Shown here: piece by piece, positions 13,092 to 24,754 of the stretch | How the letters are laid out: each line of letters opens with the position of its first letter | Position numbering within the stretch: position 1 is the first letter of the stretch | Origin: Selaginella moellendorffii | Lineage: Eukaryota; Streptophyta; Lycopodiopsida; Selaginellales; Selaginellaceae | Direction: 5' to 3' | NCBI RefSeq assembly: GCF_000143415.4 | Contig: NW_003314385.1 | Span: forward strand, 285,649-349,648 | Length of the DNA: 64,000 bases | Translations under genes and position numbers: made by a program | Notes under the pieces: generated by a model | The model's database searches: none | Told to the model about the DNA's origin: nothing | Seen by the model: the letters and a program-made list of their open reading frames with translations, nothing else

Positions 13092-16000
13092 CTACGTGAC
13101 CGTGTGGTGTATCTTTTCAAGCAGCCGTAGGACTCGCTCCACCTGTAGTTCCGGCGAGTAAGCTCCTCCGGACTTCCGAAGCACCATCGGTCCGGGCTCT
13201 TTCAGCACTGCCACTTGCTCTGCGCTTGTCAGCTCCAGAAACTGTTCCAGTAAGTCTCCATCTAAAACTTCCTTGACGCCAGCCTGCTTCCACGAACACA
13301 TATCAGTCCTCGTTCACGGCATAACATCTTCAACAAAACACCTACCGGACGACCCTGGCCTCGAAAACGGGCATGATCATTTCCAAGGACGGGAGCTGTG
13401 GCGGGTAAAACTGAAAGTCTCCTCTGCAATGCTTGCAGAAGGCTATACTCCTCCCTGTATCAAAAGAGAATTCATAGTTGTTATCTGTATTAGTACTTGG
13501 AAAACTTCGGTACCCTGTCATGCGAACGAAGATAAAGACACTTCCGAGCAAGGTGGTTGCAATAACACATGACTTTCCCATGTTAGGTATTAACCGATCA
13601 ACGCTGCAGCTGTCTTCTACGGCTTTGAACGCAAATGATCCCTGCCAAAAACAACAGAACATTCCCGTGAAGTATCCTTGCAGAGAAAGCGGAGGTTCTA
13701 ACCTTGCGTACAGTCGTACAGACTTCACCAATATGGAACCAGCAGTGAGCTTCCAGATTCTTCTCTGGACTGCCGCTGTCTGCACATTCCGAGCGATTAG
13801 AGAAGTCAAAACATGGATACAACTTGAATCACACTTGCCTTCTGTCTCTTCATTCGCAGACAAGGCGCAGAAGTTTCCCTGGCGGTCCACGACCACAGCA
13901 GTGTCAACATCTACCAAAGTACAGTCAGAAACCAGACGCCTCATTGGATCGCATCGGATCGGTTCCAGCTTCTTGGAGTCCTGCAGACATGAGATATATG
14001 AGTCAAGAATGAGAAATCTGTTTGCTATACCTCTCTATATGTAAACAACAAAACACCATCGCGACAGTCTCCAACAGCAATTGTTGTAAAACGAACAGAA
14101 ATACTGGTAATCACAAAGCGCGTTTTTATTGATGCCAGCTTCTTCCATCGCCTGGGACTTTCGTCCATGGAAGCAATTCCTAGACAAAACAGCTGATCGC
14201 TTTATCCTTAGCACCTCAGAGAGAGAGAGAAAACAAAAAAGAAGAGCAAATACTTACGTGATTCCCAGCACAAGCTAATACATATTGTCCTAGATACGAA
14301 GCCACAGCATTGACAGGCCCGGGTAAGCCAACATTAGCCCTGGGTACGAAACAGTAGTCGTCAGGCTGGAAGACGATAGATGCTCTTCCACTAGACTCGC
14401 TGGTGGGACTTGACATCGGGCTACGAGGACTGGGCGGTGGTGGTGCGTCCAGGTAAAGCACCACCAAAACACCCCTTGAAGAGCTGGGAAAATAGCCAGT
14501 TTTAAACACACAGAAGCTACGAAAACAAAAAGTAAAATGCTTGCCTTTCAGCTTCTCCCGTTGTCATAACTGCTCTTCGAGAGTCGGACGCAGTTCCCAC
14601 GAGAAGAAGCTGCTCGTCACCCAACTTCATGAGCTCCATACACTTGACTATTTGTTCCACTCCAAATGGATGAACGCACAGCACTGCGCCACTGAGTGGC
14701 TCAATGCAACACACGTCCGACCGGTGCTCGGAGAGAAGTCGCAAAACAATAAGGACTCCTGACTCGGGGTGGTACAGGACCCGCCTCCCAGTGCATCCCA
14801 GGTGAAGCTTTTGCACGTTGAGTGTTCTTGACTGCTCCATTTCAACCTGGCAGGCAAAGAAGATAGATGCTTTAGGTGAGACAACAAATATCTGTGTACT
14901 AGTTTACCAGATGGAGGCTGCAGTCAGCAAGAAAAATGATGCCTTTGGGACAATCTTTCGAGCAAACGGGCGTTGCATGCGTTGAAGGTTGAAAAGAGAT
15001 CGACGTGTATGAAATCCTCTTGGCCATCTGAAGCAACCAGGGGCGATCACTTAGAGCAATGATATCGGCCCGCAGTGCGCACGCCTCCAACGGGACCAGG
15101 CACACTGGCGATACTCCCAGCCGACGAGCTGCTACGAGATGGAGTTGAGCTGGTTTACTCAAAACTAGTGAGGGCGTATCCTCCGGCCATTCATACCGAA
15201 GCAGCATCCCGTTTCTCAGTCCAGCCAGAATGTAGAGGCGATCAAACAAGGCCAGCCGGACGTCCTGTGGTATGCACCCGCTAACTGCAGTGCCAACCGA
15301 GGTGATCAATGACACTTGACCAACGGCAAAGGGAGCAAACTTGTCGCCAGGAACAATCGACAGGAGCTCGACCGAAGGCTTGTGTGTGCCGACGACGCAA
15401 ACATTCCCGAGATCCAACCCGGCTGGCACTGTATTCCCTGCGTGTAGCCCGGCGATAGTTGGAGGTACGGGGATGGATATATCTCCTTGCGGAATAGAGA
15501 TACATGATATCTCCGCCTCCATCATACAAAGCTGAAGCTCTACCAGTTCGAAGCTCCCGTCCGAAGTCTGGGTGGCTCCAAGCATCAGAAGCAGACCTGG
15601 TCGTGCCAAAGCCAGGATAACTCTGCTGCGACAGACAGCCCCCACACTGATCGGGTATCCCGGTTTCCTCCATGTCGTGGACAATGGATTGCTGCCTGAA
15701 ACACCTGCCGGATGAGCAGCCTTCGTGGGAGAACAAAGCTTGACCTCGTACCGCCAGACCTGTGCCACCCATCCATCTTCGACTAAACCGCAGGCCAGAG
15801 TATTGACTTGAGATTCGAAGCCAACAGCATCCGTGATGTCCACAAAGTTCAATCCCACCGATAGAACTCGAGTCTCCTCCACGAAGGAAATCAGGAAGAA
15901 GGCATGGTATGGATCCTTGAAACGGTACCTCATCGTCCATATCCCTGACACGCCTTGGTAGACAGGAGGCGTACAAATAAGCTTTTCCACGCTGTTGCCA

Positions 16001-17753
16001 TTCCGTATGATTCTCACCGAGCCTTCCTCGTCACCACCGCAGCATGCAAACATCTGGTCTTGCTTCTCCCCGTAGTAATCCACCAGCGAGAAGTCCAGTA
16101 TAGGAGCGATGTTCTGAACGAAGCTCTGGAAACTCAGCTGCCCGTCTTCCACCTTTAAAACATGCCCGTCTCCCATCTCTATCATTGCAGTCATAAACCC
16201 GTCGCTCGTCCAGAGAAGAAGCCTGCACTGTGAACACTTGTACTGGCAGTCTCTAACAGGAGTTGGCCTTCCAGAGGCAGCATCCGGACGTAGCGTGACA
16301 ACGTCGATACCTCCTTTCCCTGTACTGAAAGCCAGTCTAGCTTGGCCCTTGCTATCTGGTTCCCAGCACCATGCACTGATAAAGAGCTTGGCTCTGGTTC
16401 CATACTCGTCATCTGGAACCCGGTAATAAGGTCTCGGACGCTCTTCGGGATCCCCCACTGTATCTCTGAAGTCTAGCAAGCTGAATGCCACTAAGTTTGC
16501 CGGATAAGTCGTCGTGCCGATGGCCCTTGCGTCGACAAGTACAATCTCACCGAGCCGAAGCAGTAGCACGAACCCCGGGAACGCGGGCATCTCCACGACA
16601 CCATAAGTTAGAAAATCGATGGCCGGCTCTCCAGAAGGATGATACCGTGCTCCCAAGTGTATCGAACGCTCATTCGTGTCGCAAAGTAGAACTTGCAGTT
16701 CGTTCGACAGAGCACCCTTCCTGTAAGGAACACTCCCGAGTTACTCTCAATCCTGGTGAGCAGAAAATTATCTAGGCTCTGTGTACCTATGCAAAATTAC
16801 CGCGAGCAAAAGCTGGTGGGATTCCTCTGGGCTAGCAACAAAGGCCATGCTCCATATCGTTCCCCATCCATACGTTGCCTCTGCGTCATTTGCTACGTTA
16901 CCCGGTGCTGGATATGTTATGGCCTGAAGGAAGGGTGTCAGGCAACTAGTACCAGAAAGAAAAACACACTAGCCTTCTCGACGACATTCTCCCCAGCTGC
17001 AACAGAGGTAGGAAATATTGCTACCAAATCTTCGATAGCAGAAACCGCTACAGCGCGAGATCTGTATCACAAAAGGTTTTCTATGAAATAAAACGTTCGA
17101 CTTTATCGCACCTGGAGTCGACAGCAAGTAGCCATCCGAGCTCGCGAAGAGAAGTCCCGGGATGAGAGAGATGAATTTGACTGACAGCCACAAACCTGTA
17201 AAAGAGAAAGAGAAAACAGGTAAGAAGAGCGAAAAAAACCTTGATTTTTCTATTTCCATGGTACCTGTGCAGATCGACACTGAAAGTCAGGAAGGAGAGT
17301 TTTCCGGAATCTGAAAGCAGCACGAGTAAGTCCTTGCCGTAGGTCTATGATAGATAGAGAGATGGAACATTAGTTAACAGTAGACTATAGCACAGTACAT
17401 CGTTCTAAAGCATAGAATTTTATCTTACCTGCGAGTAAGGAGCTCGACGATGTTCATTCCAAGGGAGCAATTTCATGTCCTTGATGATTCCAAACACACT
17501 CTGCTCACACACCGGCTGCACGCTCCCATCTTCGACGAGCACGACAAGCTCCAGGGCGGTCTCCTGTGCGCAAATTCCAGCTCAAAACCAAGATAGATGG
17601 AGCTCCTACCTTGCCGAAGACCACCTCCAGCATCAGCGGCGATCGAATGTGGCCGCACACAGCATAAGAGACGACGCTGCTCTTCTGGAGGCATTTGGCG
17701 AGATAGAGAACCTCGCTGTCGTCCTCGGCAGCGCTCGCGTCCTGGACTGCCAT
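13092..17753 (-). CDS. CPSF-A/DDB1-like beta-propeller protein, 15 exons
   Basis: I rebuilt 15 exons: 17753-17610, 17563-17429, 17344-17265, 17195-17112, 17061-16974, 16923-16787, 16720-14908, 14846-14545, 14483-14258, 14192-14031, 13980-13839, 13779-13703, 13641-13514, 13454-13346 and 13283-13092. They sum to 3819 nt, or 1272 residues, with all phases closing. The protein matches the plant CPSF A-subunit family (At3g11960-like, MMS1_N plus CPSF_A), with runs such as DLLVLLSDSGKLSFL, QNIAPILDFSLVDYYGEK, GTHKPSVELLS, IALSDRPWLLQ and DGDLLEQFLELT. These proteins are DDB1/SF3b3/CPSF160 relatives built of seven-bladed propellers; a precise role is not known to me. Intron 8 needs a GC donor (AAAG|GCAAGC). 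Introns 5 and 11 are probably GC-AG too, but alternative GT donors exist. Confidence 0.9.
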
Positions 17754-18054
17754 GGCTTTGCGAACTTTAGGGCATTATGTTAACCTAAAATGTCTACGAA
17801 TATTCCCACTTTTACCCTTTCATTTTATAAGCAATGTTTTAAGAGACATTGGAATCGACAATGGAGTACGAATATTTCCAACTGATTCTTGAGATAATCC
17901 CGCATCAGCATTGAGACTTCATCTCTAGTCGTCATGGAATCTCTCTATTGTTTCATATGTTTATCTGTAATGGAGCATTGATAGAAACATTTTATTAAAA
18001 CAAGCAAACTTTTTTGGAAGCCCACAATTGGTATATCCATGGTTTAACATGGAA
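17754..18054. other. Boundary between gene-rich and repeat-rich DNA
   Basis: Composition shifts abruptly here from gene-dense DNA to AT-rich DNA with decayed genes, which continues to the window end. It covers the promoter side of the CPSF-A-like gene and the 3' flank of the first lectin-type gene. No separate element is seen. Confidence 0.4.
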
Positions 18055-18896
18055 TTATTTTTGATAACTTGCATATAAAACTAATCTACAATCATCTTGA
18101 AGTATTAAATATGAATTTACAAAACAATTTTTAGTTTTGCAATTTGTATTTGATGCCCATAAAGGTTGCTCATTTTCTTCATATAGAACTAGATTACCAT
18201 CTTCTTGGAGCCTTAACTTACAATTTGTACCTCTATTTGAAGTTTTAGCAGACCATAATATAAGATTTTTATAATATAATATTAAATTACAAATACTATC
18301 AAGATATAAATGAGCTTTTCCATTTGGGGAAATTAAAAAAAAATTGTTGACAAATACTGATGTGGCATATTAATATAGCCACTTATTAGTGTACTAACAA
18401 AAATATTACATTTAATCATGCTATTAACTGAAGCTAGTAATTCAGGTCTACGAGGAATATAGTTTCTTATCATATATTGAAAAGCATAAAGCTCAATAAC
18501 AACAGTAACATAAGAAGCAGCAACATTTACTATTTCACTATAAGATTCTTCCAGAAGTGCACCTAATGCACCTCTTATAACAGATCCATGATCAGTACCA
18601 CCACCTGCATTTATTGCACATTTTGCAAATGATCGTTTAACTTCACTATAAATCCAAAGACTAATAGAAATAGTTGTACTAGTTCCATCTTCATGTTCAA
18701 GTACTGCTGAACTATCTTGTCTTTGACCTCTTGCATAAACATCATTTGTTATGAAAGCAATCATTCCTCCAATACCATTTAAAATCACACGAACAGAGTC
18801 GTCATCTAATGCATTTATTTCACCATAATCAATTTCATGTACTTGTAAAAAGAAATTAGATAATAAAACTAAATTAAAAAAAGGAATAAAATTCAT
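18055..18896 (-). pseudogene. Secreted lectin-domain protein, copy 1, frameshifted
   Basis: From the ATG at 18896, a hydrophobic signal peptide (FFNLVLLSNFFLQV) leads into an unrecognised domain of about 130 residues. A bulb-type (GNA) lectin domain follows. The frame stops inside a run of nine A (18335-18343, T on the coding strand). Beyond it, another frame restores the whole lectin domain to a stop at 18055, with mannose-site motifs LQEDGNLVLY and LQDDCRLVLY (Asn changed to Arg in the second). One indel in a homopolymer separates the halves, so this is either a young pseudogene or a sequencing error. The protein is a diverged paralog of the intact copy at 41775-42659, by eye about one third identical in the N-terminal domain. 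Confidence 0.65.
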
Positions 18897-19101
18897 AATT
18901 AGTAAAATGTAGTAGTGAATTTATTATTTTATATCTGAAGTAAGAAATCCTACTATCTTCACCCATTCTTAAGCGTGGCACTACTTCACAATTTAGAAAA
19001 AAAATGAAATTGATAATAAAAAATTTATATAACACAGGATTGGCATACTCTCTATTATTAAGTTCACCCCTATCGTTTATATATATTATATTATAATAAT
19101 A

Positions 19102-19173
<72 letters not shown>

Positions 19174-19520
19174 ATGTATGTATGTATGTATATATATTCC
19201 TTAATAGCTTGGATTTTAATTTTTAGTACAATAATTCAAAATTGTTGAAACTTTATGAATATTATATACTTAAATATAAAGTAAAATTAAAGAATGGAGT
19301 AATAATCTAGAATATTAAATGACAAAATTTTATAAGGACATAAGATTTTTCCACCTGAACCAGGATTTGTAAAATAAATGTTCCAAACCAAAGTTGGTTT
19401 TGAACTTTGCTGTACTTTTGGCCAAATCCATGTACGCTTGCAATCTAGATTTTTCTTCAGGCCATCAGATTTCCTCCAATATTTGCAAGCAGGGAGTAAG
19501 GTGAGGAATCTTGTCTATCC
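18897..19520. repeat. AT-rich spacer with TA/TG/TATG microsatellite
   Basis: Compound microsatellites occupy about 19080-19195: (TA)n, then (TG)n, then (TATG)n. The rest is AT-rich with no coding signal. Part of it may be promoter DNA of the lectin copy 1 on the minus strand. Confidence 0.7.
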
Positions 19521-19925
19521 AACTCGTTGGCCTCGTTGGATATCACTCTGGAGCTCCAGGCAAGCTTGTCCACGCAACACTATCTGCCGGGTTTGACAGG
19601 CTCGCAATCAGTTCCTCGGTGTAGCTCAGCTCTCCAGATGTTGCAATGATATCTGCCATGAAACCATAGAGCTCATAGCTTGGACTCAAGCCATGGTCCT
19701 CCACCATCGCCACAAAGTGCTCGCGAGCCTCTGCCACCTTTCCACCATAGCTGCAAGCAGTGAGAACCGCAAATACAGTGAGCTCGTCAGGCTTGATGTA
19801 TGAGCTGGACGAAATGAATCTTCTATTAGACCATTCTGGGCATACGCCTGTTATCGAATGAAAAATGTGCCTCGCGTCACTGACCTTGCCAACCTTTGCA
19901 TAAGCCAGCAAGTAATGGGTTGGTC
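19521..19925 (-). pseudogene. PPR protein C-terminal fragment
   Basis: The minus strand reads as PPR motifs of the PLS class: KPDELTVFAVLTACSYGG, then EAREHFVAMVEDHGLSPSYE, LYGFMADIIATSGE and NPADSVAWTSLPGAPE. There is no ATG start and no upstream repeat array, and it ends before an E/DYW region, so it is a fragment. A diverged copy lies at 39190-39590. In both places it sits head to head with a plus-strand PPR N-terminal piece. Confidence 0.6.
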
Positions 19926-19929
19926 CCGT

Positions 19930-20183
19930 CCGATTGGCTTTCAGGATATGTCAACTTAAAAAGTTGCCACTCTTTTTTGGCTTCACGGAATAATGTTATG
20001 CCTGTGAAATGGTGCGATGAAGAAACGCTCCATTACCTCTCACAAGCCGTGGGATCATGTGGGATCAATTGCGACCTCACGGAGGGCAAGCGCGTCCACA
20101 CAAGAATTCTCGAAGGAAGCCACAACAAAAACAGGTATCTGACCAATCTTGTGGAACTGTCTCTCTTGTTCAAACTCTACTAG
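19930..20183 (+). pseudogene. PPR protein N-terminal fragment
   Basis: This piece encodes VGSCGINCDLTEGKRVHTRI and LEGSHNKNRYLTNL, the typical start of a plant PPR array (the ...GKRVHARI... first repeat). It diverges into a stop soon after. It is homologous to 39590-39800, where the array continues. It is a truncated duplicate, not a functional gene. Confidence 0.6.
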
Positions 20184-20224
20184 ATGATGGATGCCATTTA
20201 TGTGAATACTTTGTAGCTATAAAC

Positions 20225-20700
20225 CATTGAGCGAAACTATGGACCTCGGCCCCTTAGGCCACCAAATTGCCTGAGGTCGAACTTGGGTTAGCAACCTTGG
20301 GCACTTTGGCCGCTCGGAAAGTCAAGGTTATTTAAATAAACTCAGCCCCTTGAGCCCCTAAAGTGCCCGAGGTCGAGCTCAGGCTGGCCACCTTGGGCAC
20401 TTTGGCCGTTTGAGGGCGGAGGTTATTTGAATAACCTCGGCCCCTCGGATGGCTAAAGTGCCTGCAATCGAGCTCAAGCTAGCCACCTCGGGCACTTTGG
20501 CCGCCTGGGGGGTAATCTTGGCCCCTCAGGCCACTAAAGTGCCTGAGGTCAAGATCGGGCTGGCCACCTTAGGTACTTTGGCCACCCAAAGGGCTGTGGC
20601 GGCCACCAAAGTGCTTGAGGTGGCTAGCTTAACCTTGACCTTGAGCACTTTAGGGGTTTGAGGGGTTGAGGTTATTCATATAACTTTGGCCCCCCTGGCA
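20225..20700. repeat. Palindromic minisatellite, site 1
   Basis: There are four to five degenerate tandem units of about 80-96 bp. Each is a near palindrome: CTTGGGCACTTTGGCC on one arm, TAAAGTGCCCGAGG on the other, with a central dyad AGGTTATTTGAATAACCT. Unit starts are near 20295, 20391, 20486 and 20567. Single or partial units recur at 53515-53640 and 56220-56460. Here and at 53.5 kb they directly precede the same Pro-rich N-terminal gene module. Confidence 0.75.
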
Positions 20701-20819
20701 ACCAATGTGTATAAGGTGGAGTTTTGGCTTACTTGATATTTTTTCTTTTTCTTTTTCTTTTTGATTATTTGAATTTTTGATTATCTTTGTTTAGTTTGGC
20801 TAACAAAATTTCTTCTCTT

Positions 20820-21160
20820 GCAAAAAAGGAAATAATACCACCTAAAAAGGTTATTAGAGCTAAGAAAATATAAGAAGTTGAATTTGGCATTGATGAAGAT
20901 ATTACAATCGACATGTCCATTGGCACATCAATAGAAACACAATTGCTTAGAGATCTATCGCCTCCACCACCATTGCCTCCACCATTGCCACCTCCACCAT
21001 CGCCATCACCACCTCCACCACCCCCATCACCACCTCCACCATTGCCATCGTTACTGCCATTGCCACCATTGCCACTGTCATTGCCACCATGGGCAATTCA
21101 AAGAGTTAGTGCCAAGAGCAATGCACGTTGCTCCAGAATGATTGGGAGTTGAGGTCAATG
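20820..21160 (+). pseudogene. N-terminal module shared with the ParB-methylase-like gene
   Basis: The plus strand carries KKVI.A....EVEFGIDEDITIDM (an in-frame stop breaks it), then SIGTSIETQLLRDLSPPPP and a Pro-rich run of about 45 residues. The same order (K-rich start, EVQFGTDDNITIDMSIGT, Pro-rich run) occurs on the minus strand at 53427-53100 in the ParB-methylase-like gene. In both, an acceptor-like tract and the palindromic minisatellite lie just upstream. Downstream the two copies differ. This is a partial, broken paralog. Confidence 0.6.
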
Positions 21161-21359
21161 TCTTGCATTTGTGTGCTCAGGTTCAAGTTCTTTAGTAGTG
21201 CCATGTTTCTGGGGTTGTCGAGATCTAGGGGTGAAAGGCTGCCAATCAAGCTAGATTTAATGTTGTAGGACTAATGTTACTCATACAAGCCGGATCCACA
21301 ACTTAAATAATTTGAAGCCAAATTTTGTGCCAAAGGAGTAGTCAGTTAAGCAAAGTTGC

Positions 21360-21760
21360 AATCTTTTGAAAGAAGAGATTGAAAGTCTAGAGAGAGCAAA
21401 TTTCAAGCTAAAGACTTCTTTAAATATTGTTATTAATACTATTATGCCACCAATATCAACATTAGATCAGCATACACGACTAACTAGGAATGGGAAGGTT
21501 GTACAATATAGGTCTTCCATTTCAAAAGGTGCATAAGAGAAGATCAGCTGACAAAAGAGTTGAAGTGCACAATCACAAAGACAAACTACATCAGTGCTGT
21601 GGCTAAGGACTTTGTTGTTGTGACTGAGTCATCAATGGGTACGAGCTACACTATCAAAATCTGTGAAAATCCATCTTGTACCTATCCAGATTTTACATAG
21701 AGGGAGAACAGGGGAAAGGTATATTTAGCCTGCAAGCATATCTATTACATTTTTATATAG
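21360..21760 (+). pseudogene. SWIM zinc-finger remnant with coiled-coil piece
   Basis: A coiled-coil-like run (LLKEEIESLERANFKLKTSL) is followed in another frame by KDFVVVTESSMGTSYTIKIC, then ENPSCTYPDFT, a stop, and GKVYLACKHIYYIF. This matches the SWIM finger pattern CxCx(n)CxH, with the second Cys changed to Tyr and a stop between the halves. SWIM fingers occur in MULE transposases, FAR1/FHY3 proteins and other DNA-binding proteins. Whether it belonged to the same gene as the Pro-rich module upstream is unclear. Confidence 0.45.
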
Positions 21761-22029
21761 GAACTAAACTAAGATCCTAAGATCAACCATCACATCCACT
21801 AGGCAAGCCTTACAGTTGCAGAGCTTGAGAAGTGTTTTTAGATTGCTTTTAGTGTTTGGATCTATATTTATATTTGTATTTTATTGGTTGAATTTACTTG
21901 GAAATATAGATTAAATCAAAATTTGAAAAATGAAAAGATGTTGGTTCGGGACAAACCAATGTTTTTCTTGTGTTTGAGAAGCTGTGAGCTCAGCTTATGA
22001 GCTCGAAACCTACCCGGGCTTGCCCAAAC

Positions 22030-22430
22030 TCAAAAATCAATAGATGGACAAAATCAAAGTCATAAACAATGATATTTTAGAGACTTAAGTATCAGTGATT
22101 AAATCTTATATTAGAACACAAAAGTATGCTAAGTAAGTGATTATCTGATAAACTAGTATTATAGTATAATAACCACCAAGATCATTATTGTTTGGAAAAC
22201 ATAGGATGCACTATCCAACAAAATTCAATAACAAGTGTATCATCAAGAAAACTCAATGATAACATATAACTATCAAAGAATTTAGATAGCATGCAAAACA
22301 ACTTACAAAAAACTAAAAGAACACAAAGTATCATTAACTGGCAAGCACAATGTTCGTGAATGTATCACCCGAAGGAAATAACATCCTAATCTATCAGAAC
22401 TACCTCAAGCAATAATCAACAGAACAAAAG
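22030..22430. repeat. Dispersed repeat R1, partial copy
   Basis: This segment is closely similar to 37330-37740 and 44341-44760 (same order of blocks, such as CAAAGTCATAAACAATGATA). It is non-coding. It belongs to family R1, which is scattered through the repeat-rich half. Confidence 0.6.
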
Positions 22431-22432
22431 GA

Positions 22433-23541
22433 ATGTTGCAAAATCAACAAACACTCATTCATACCAACACCAAGAAGCAGAACCTAAACCCTCTATGTGC
22501 CACATGTTATATGCCACGTGTCACATGCCACATGTCTATAGGACAATGGTGTGGAACCCGAGGTTCAGGGCCTTGGGCCACTAAACAAAGGAACGGTGCC
22601 AAACCCCCAAACATGGAGCTAAGGAGTGATGGAACCGGTCCACAGAGTAACTCCCGAGCATACAGCCCAAGGAGTGAAGGGATAGGGGCACAGAGCAACT
22701 TGGAATAATCCTAGAGTATCCAACATCCCAATGCCAGGATTAACACACAAAACGGAGCCAAATGGAGTTTGGCACTATTTCAGCATACCGGTGGCCTAAC
22801 ATGAGAACATGGGTACTTCACCAGATAGCATGGAATGGAACTTGGGTTTAGACACAAGTCGGACACAGAACAAGGACAGGCATGCAAGTGGGAGGTAGAC
22901 TATGCCCAACCTACCCACTATCCCTACTATACATTTGGAACCCCCCATAAGCCCCCTTATAAAACACATGCTTTGGGCTTTCACCCCAAGCCTCCTTTAG
23001 TATTAGGAGTTAGTCTTTGGGACAAGCTTGAAATTTACTAAATATGGAATGGTGCTAGAATGTGAATTTGGACACGGGACAAACACCATTGTGTTCAGGC
23101 CAATTTCTACATTCCATAGATATGCCAAATGAGCAAATCTAGACACTTTCTATAAATAGCATTTGGGACTGGAATGAGAGTAACACAAAAGGAATGATAG
23201 CGAGGGTGTTTGGCAGACACGATAAGCTATCATCTAGTGATATTGAGGGACCAAGCTCAATATCACGGGGGTTCTTGATACTAGCAAGTGCAAGCTAATG
23301 ACACAAGTTTCTCAAACCAGGCCGAGTATTCTCAGCAAAAAACACATAGGGTTCTTACCTTATGTTTATCCAATTTAAGTACAGGGTCATTGACTAGTTT
23401 ATCAACTAGCTCAAGTGGGAAACTAATAATGGATCTAGCAATACTGACCTCTTGCCGTCGTGGCAGTAAAGAAAGAGTGTCCGTAAGGACTGGCCGACAG
23501 GTAACTTTTGATACCCGAAGTCACATTTGCGACATTAGGTT
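22433..23541. repeat. Dispersed repeat R2, solo-LTR-like
   Basis: Family R2 has blocks in a fixed order: GGACAATGGTGTGGAAC; the CCCACTATCCCTACTATACA block; a TATAAATAGC TATA-like box near 23152; and an end near CGAAGTCACATTTGCGACA. Copies lie at about 36140-36795 and 55064-56068, with partial copies at 26930-27246, 34881-35030 and 43030-43400. The TATA box and terminal CA suggest a solo LTR, but I could not fix the outer end or a target duplication. Confidence 0.5.
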
Positions 23542-23579
23542 TTTGAGGAGTTGCCCATTGAGGTGTTGGAAAAGGTTAT

Positions 23580-24750
23580 AGCATTCACTTGCTATGGCTT
23601 GTCGGGTGATCCATTAGCACTTGGAGTAGATTGTTGGATAGAGAAAATGTGTAGTTAGGGCATTAACATCACTAACACTTATGTTAGTGGAAGTGGTATT
23701 GTTATTTTGAGTGATGAGGAATTTTCTTTGGACTTTGATTTTCCATATCATTTTTCTTGTTAGTGTTTTGGCTTCACATTGGATCTTGAAGGTGGTTGAA
23801 GAAGAGTGTTAGTGCAATATGGATATCCAAAGATGTGCTCTTTGTGATCAAACATTGGATGTTCATTTTGCATTTTGCGGATGTCGCTATTGGATATCAG
23901 AAATATGGGCAATGTTCGATGCTTAGACATATTATTGGGTTATGAGAATTTGTGTTGAGGTGAATCTATGTGAAGTTGTTAGTAGAAAGAAGTTGGTTGA
24001 GTCTTGAAAGTTTGCATTCCTAAACTGAGAGTTATTCTTTCTCTAAGATGGAAAATTTTCCATAAATTTTCTTAGGCTTTTCCAATGGTTGATCTGTTGA
24101 TCATTTTGTTCGAAAACCAATCCATTTTCGAAAGCTAATACAAACTAGTGAAAGGGTTGAAGTTGACTTCGTTTGGCTTAAACTTTAGTAAGTAGTTTGT
24201 ATAATGCAACCCAAAAGGGATGCTAACCTTTGGGGTTAACGCAATTAAGTTGGATAGAGTCCGAAATTAGTGTAGAAAAGTGGTCATTGTGCTTTTCTAG
24301 AAAAATGACTCTTGTGCCTTTCTTATATAGCATTGTGCTTGGTGGTAGGTTACACCTTGCATTTCGTTAGACTGTATGAGAAGTGAGCTCTCACTGATCT
24401 TGATTTGGTATTGGTAGCTTTGCACCTTGGTTGAGGATATGGATGTCTAACTTAGTTGTTTGCTGTTGAAATGTTGGTACCCATACTATAACTTTGTCTA
24501 TGAGGAGGTTGTGTACCGATATGAGTCCATCTCATGGTTTACACTTTAGTTTTGACTAGGTGTTGATCATGCATAGCTAGCCTCTTCAAGGCATGCTCAG
24601 AACTATTGGCTAAACACATTAGTGAGCTTATTATAGTTGAGTTGGATTCGAGTGCTCATTTAGTTCGTGCTTGTCCATGAGCTAATATCTCGTATCTGGG
24701 GTATTACATTCATATTGGACAAATATATGACTTGATGACATGAGTTTAGT
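23580..24750. repeat. Dispersed repeat R1, 3' part
   Basis: This is colinear with 45400-46540 and in part with 54240-54490. It contains frames that look like remnants (GGTGGTTGAAGAAGAGTGTT and so on) but no intact gene. It is non-coding now. Confidence 0.5.
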
Positions 24751-24754
24751 GTTT

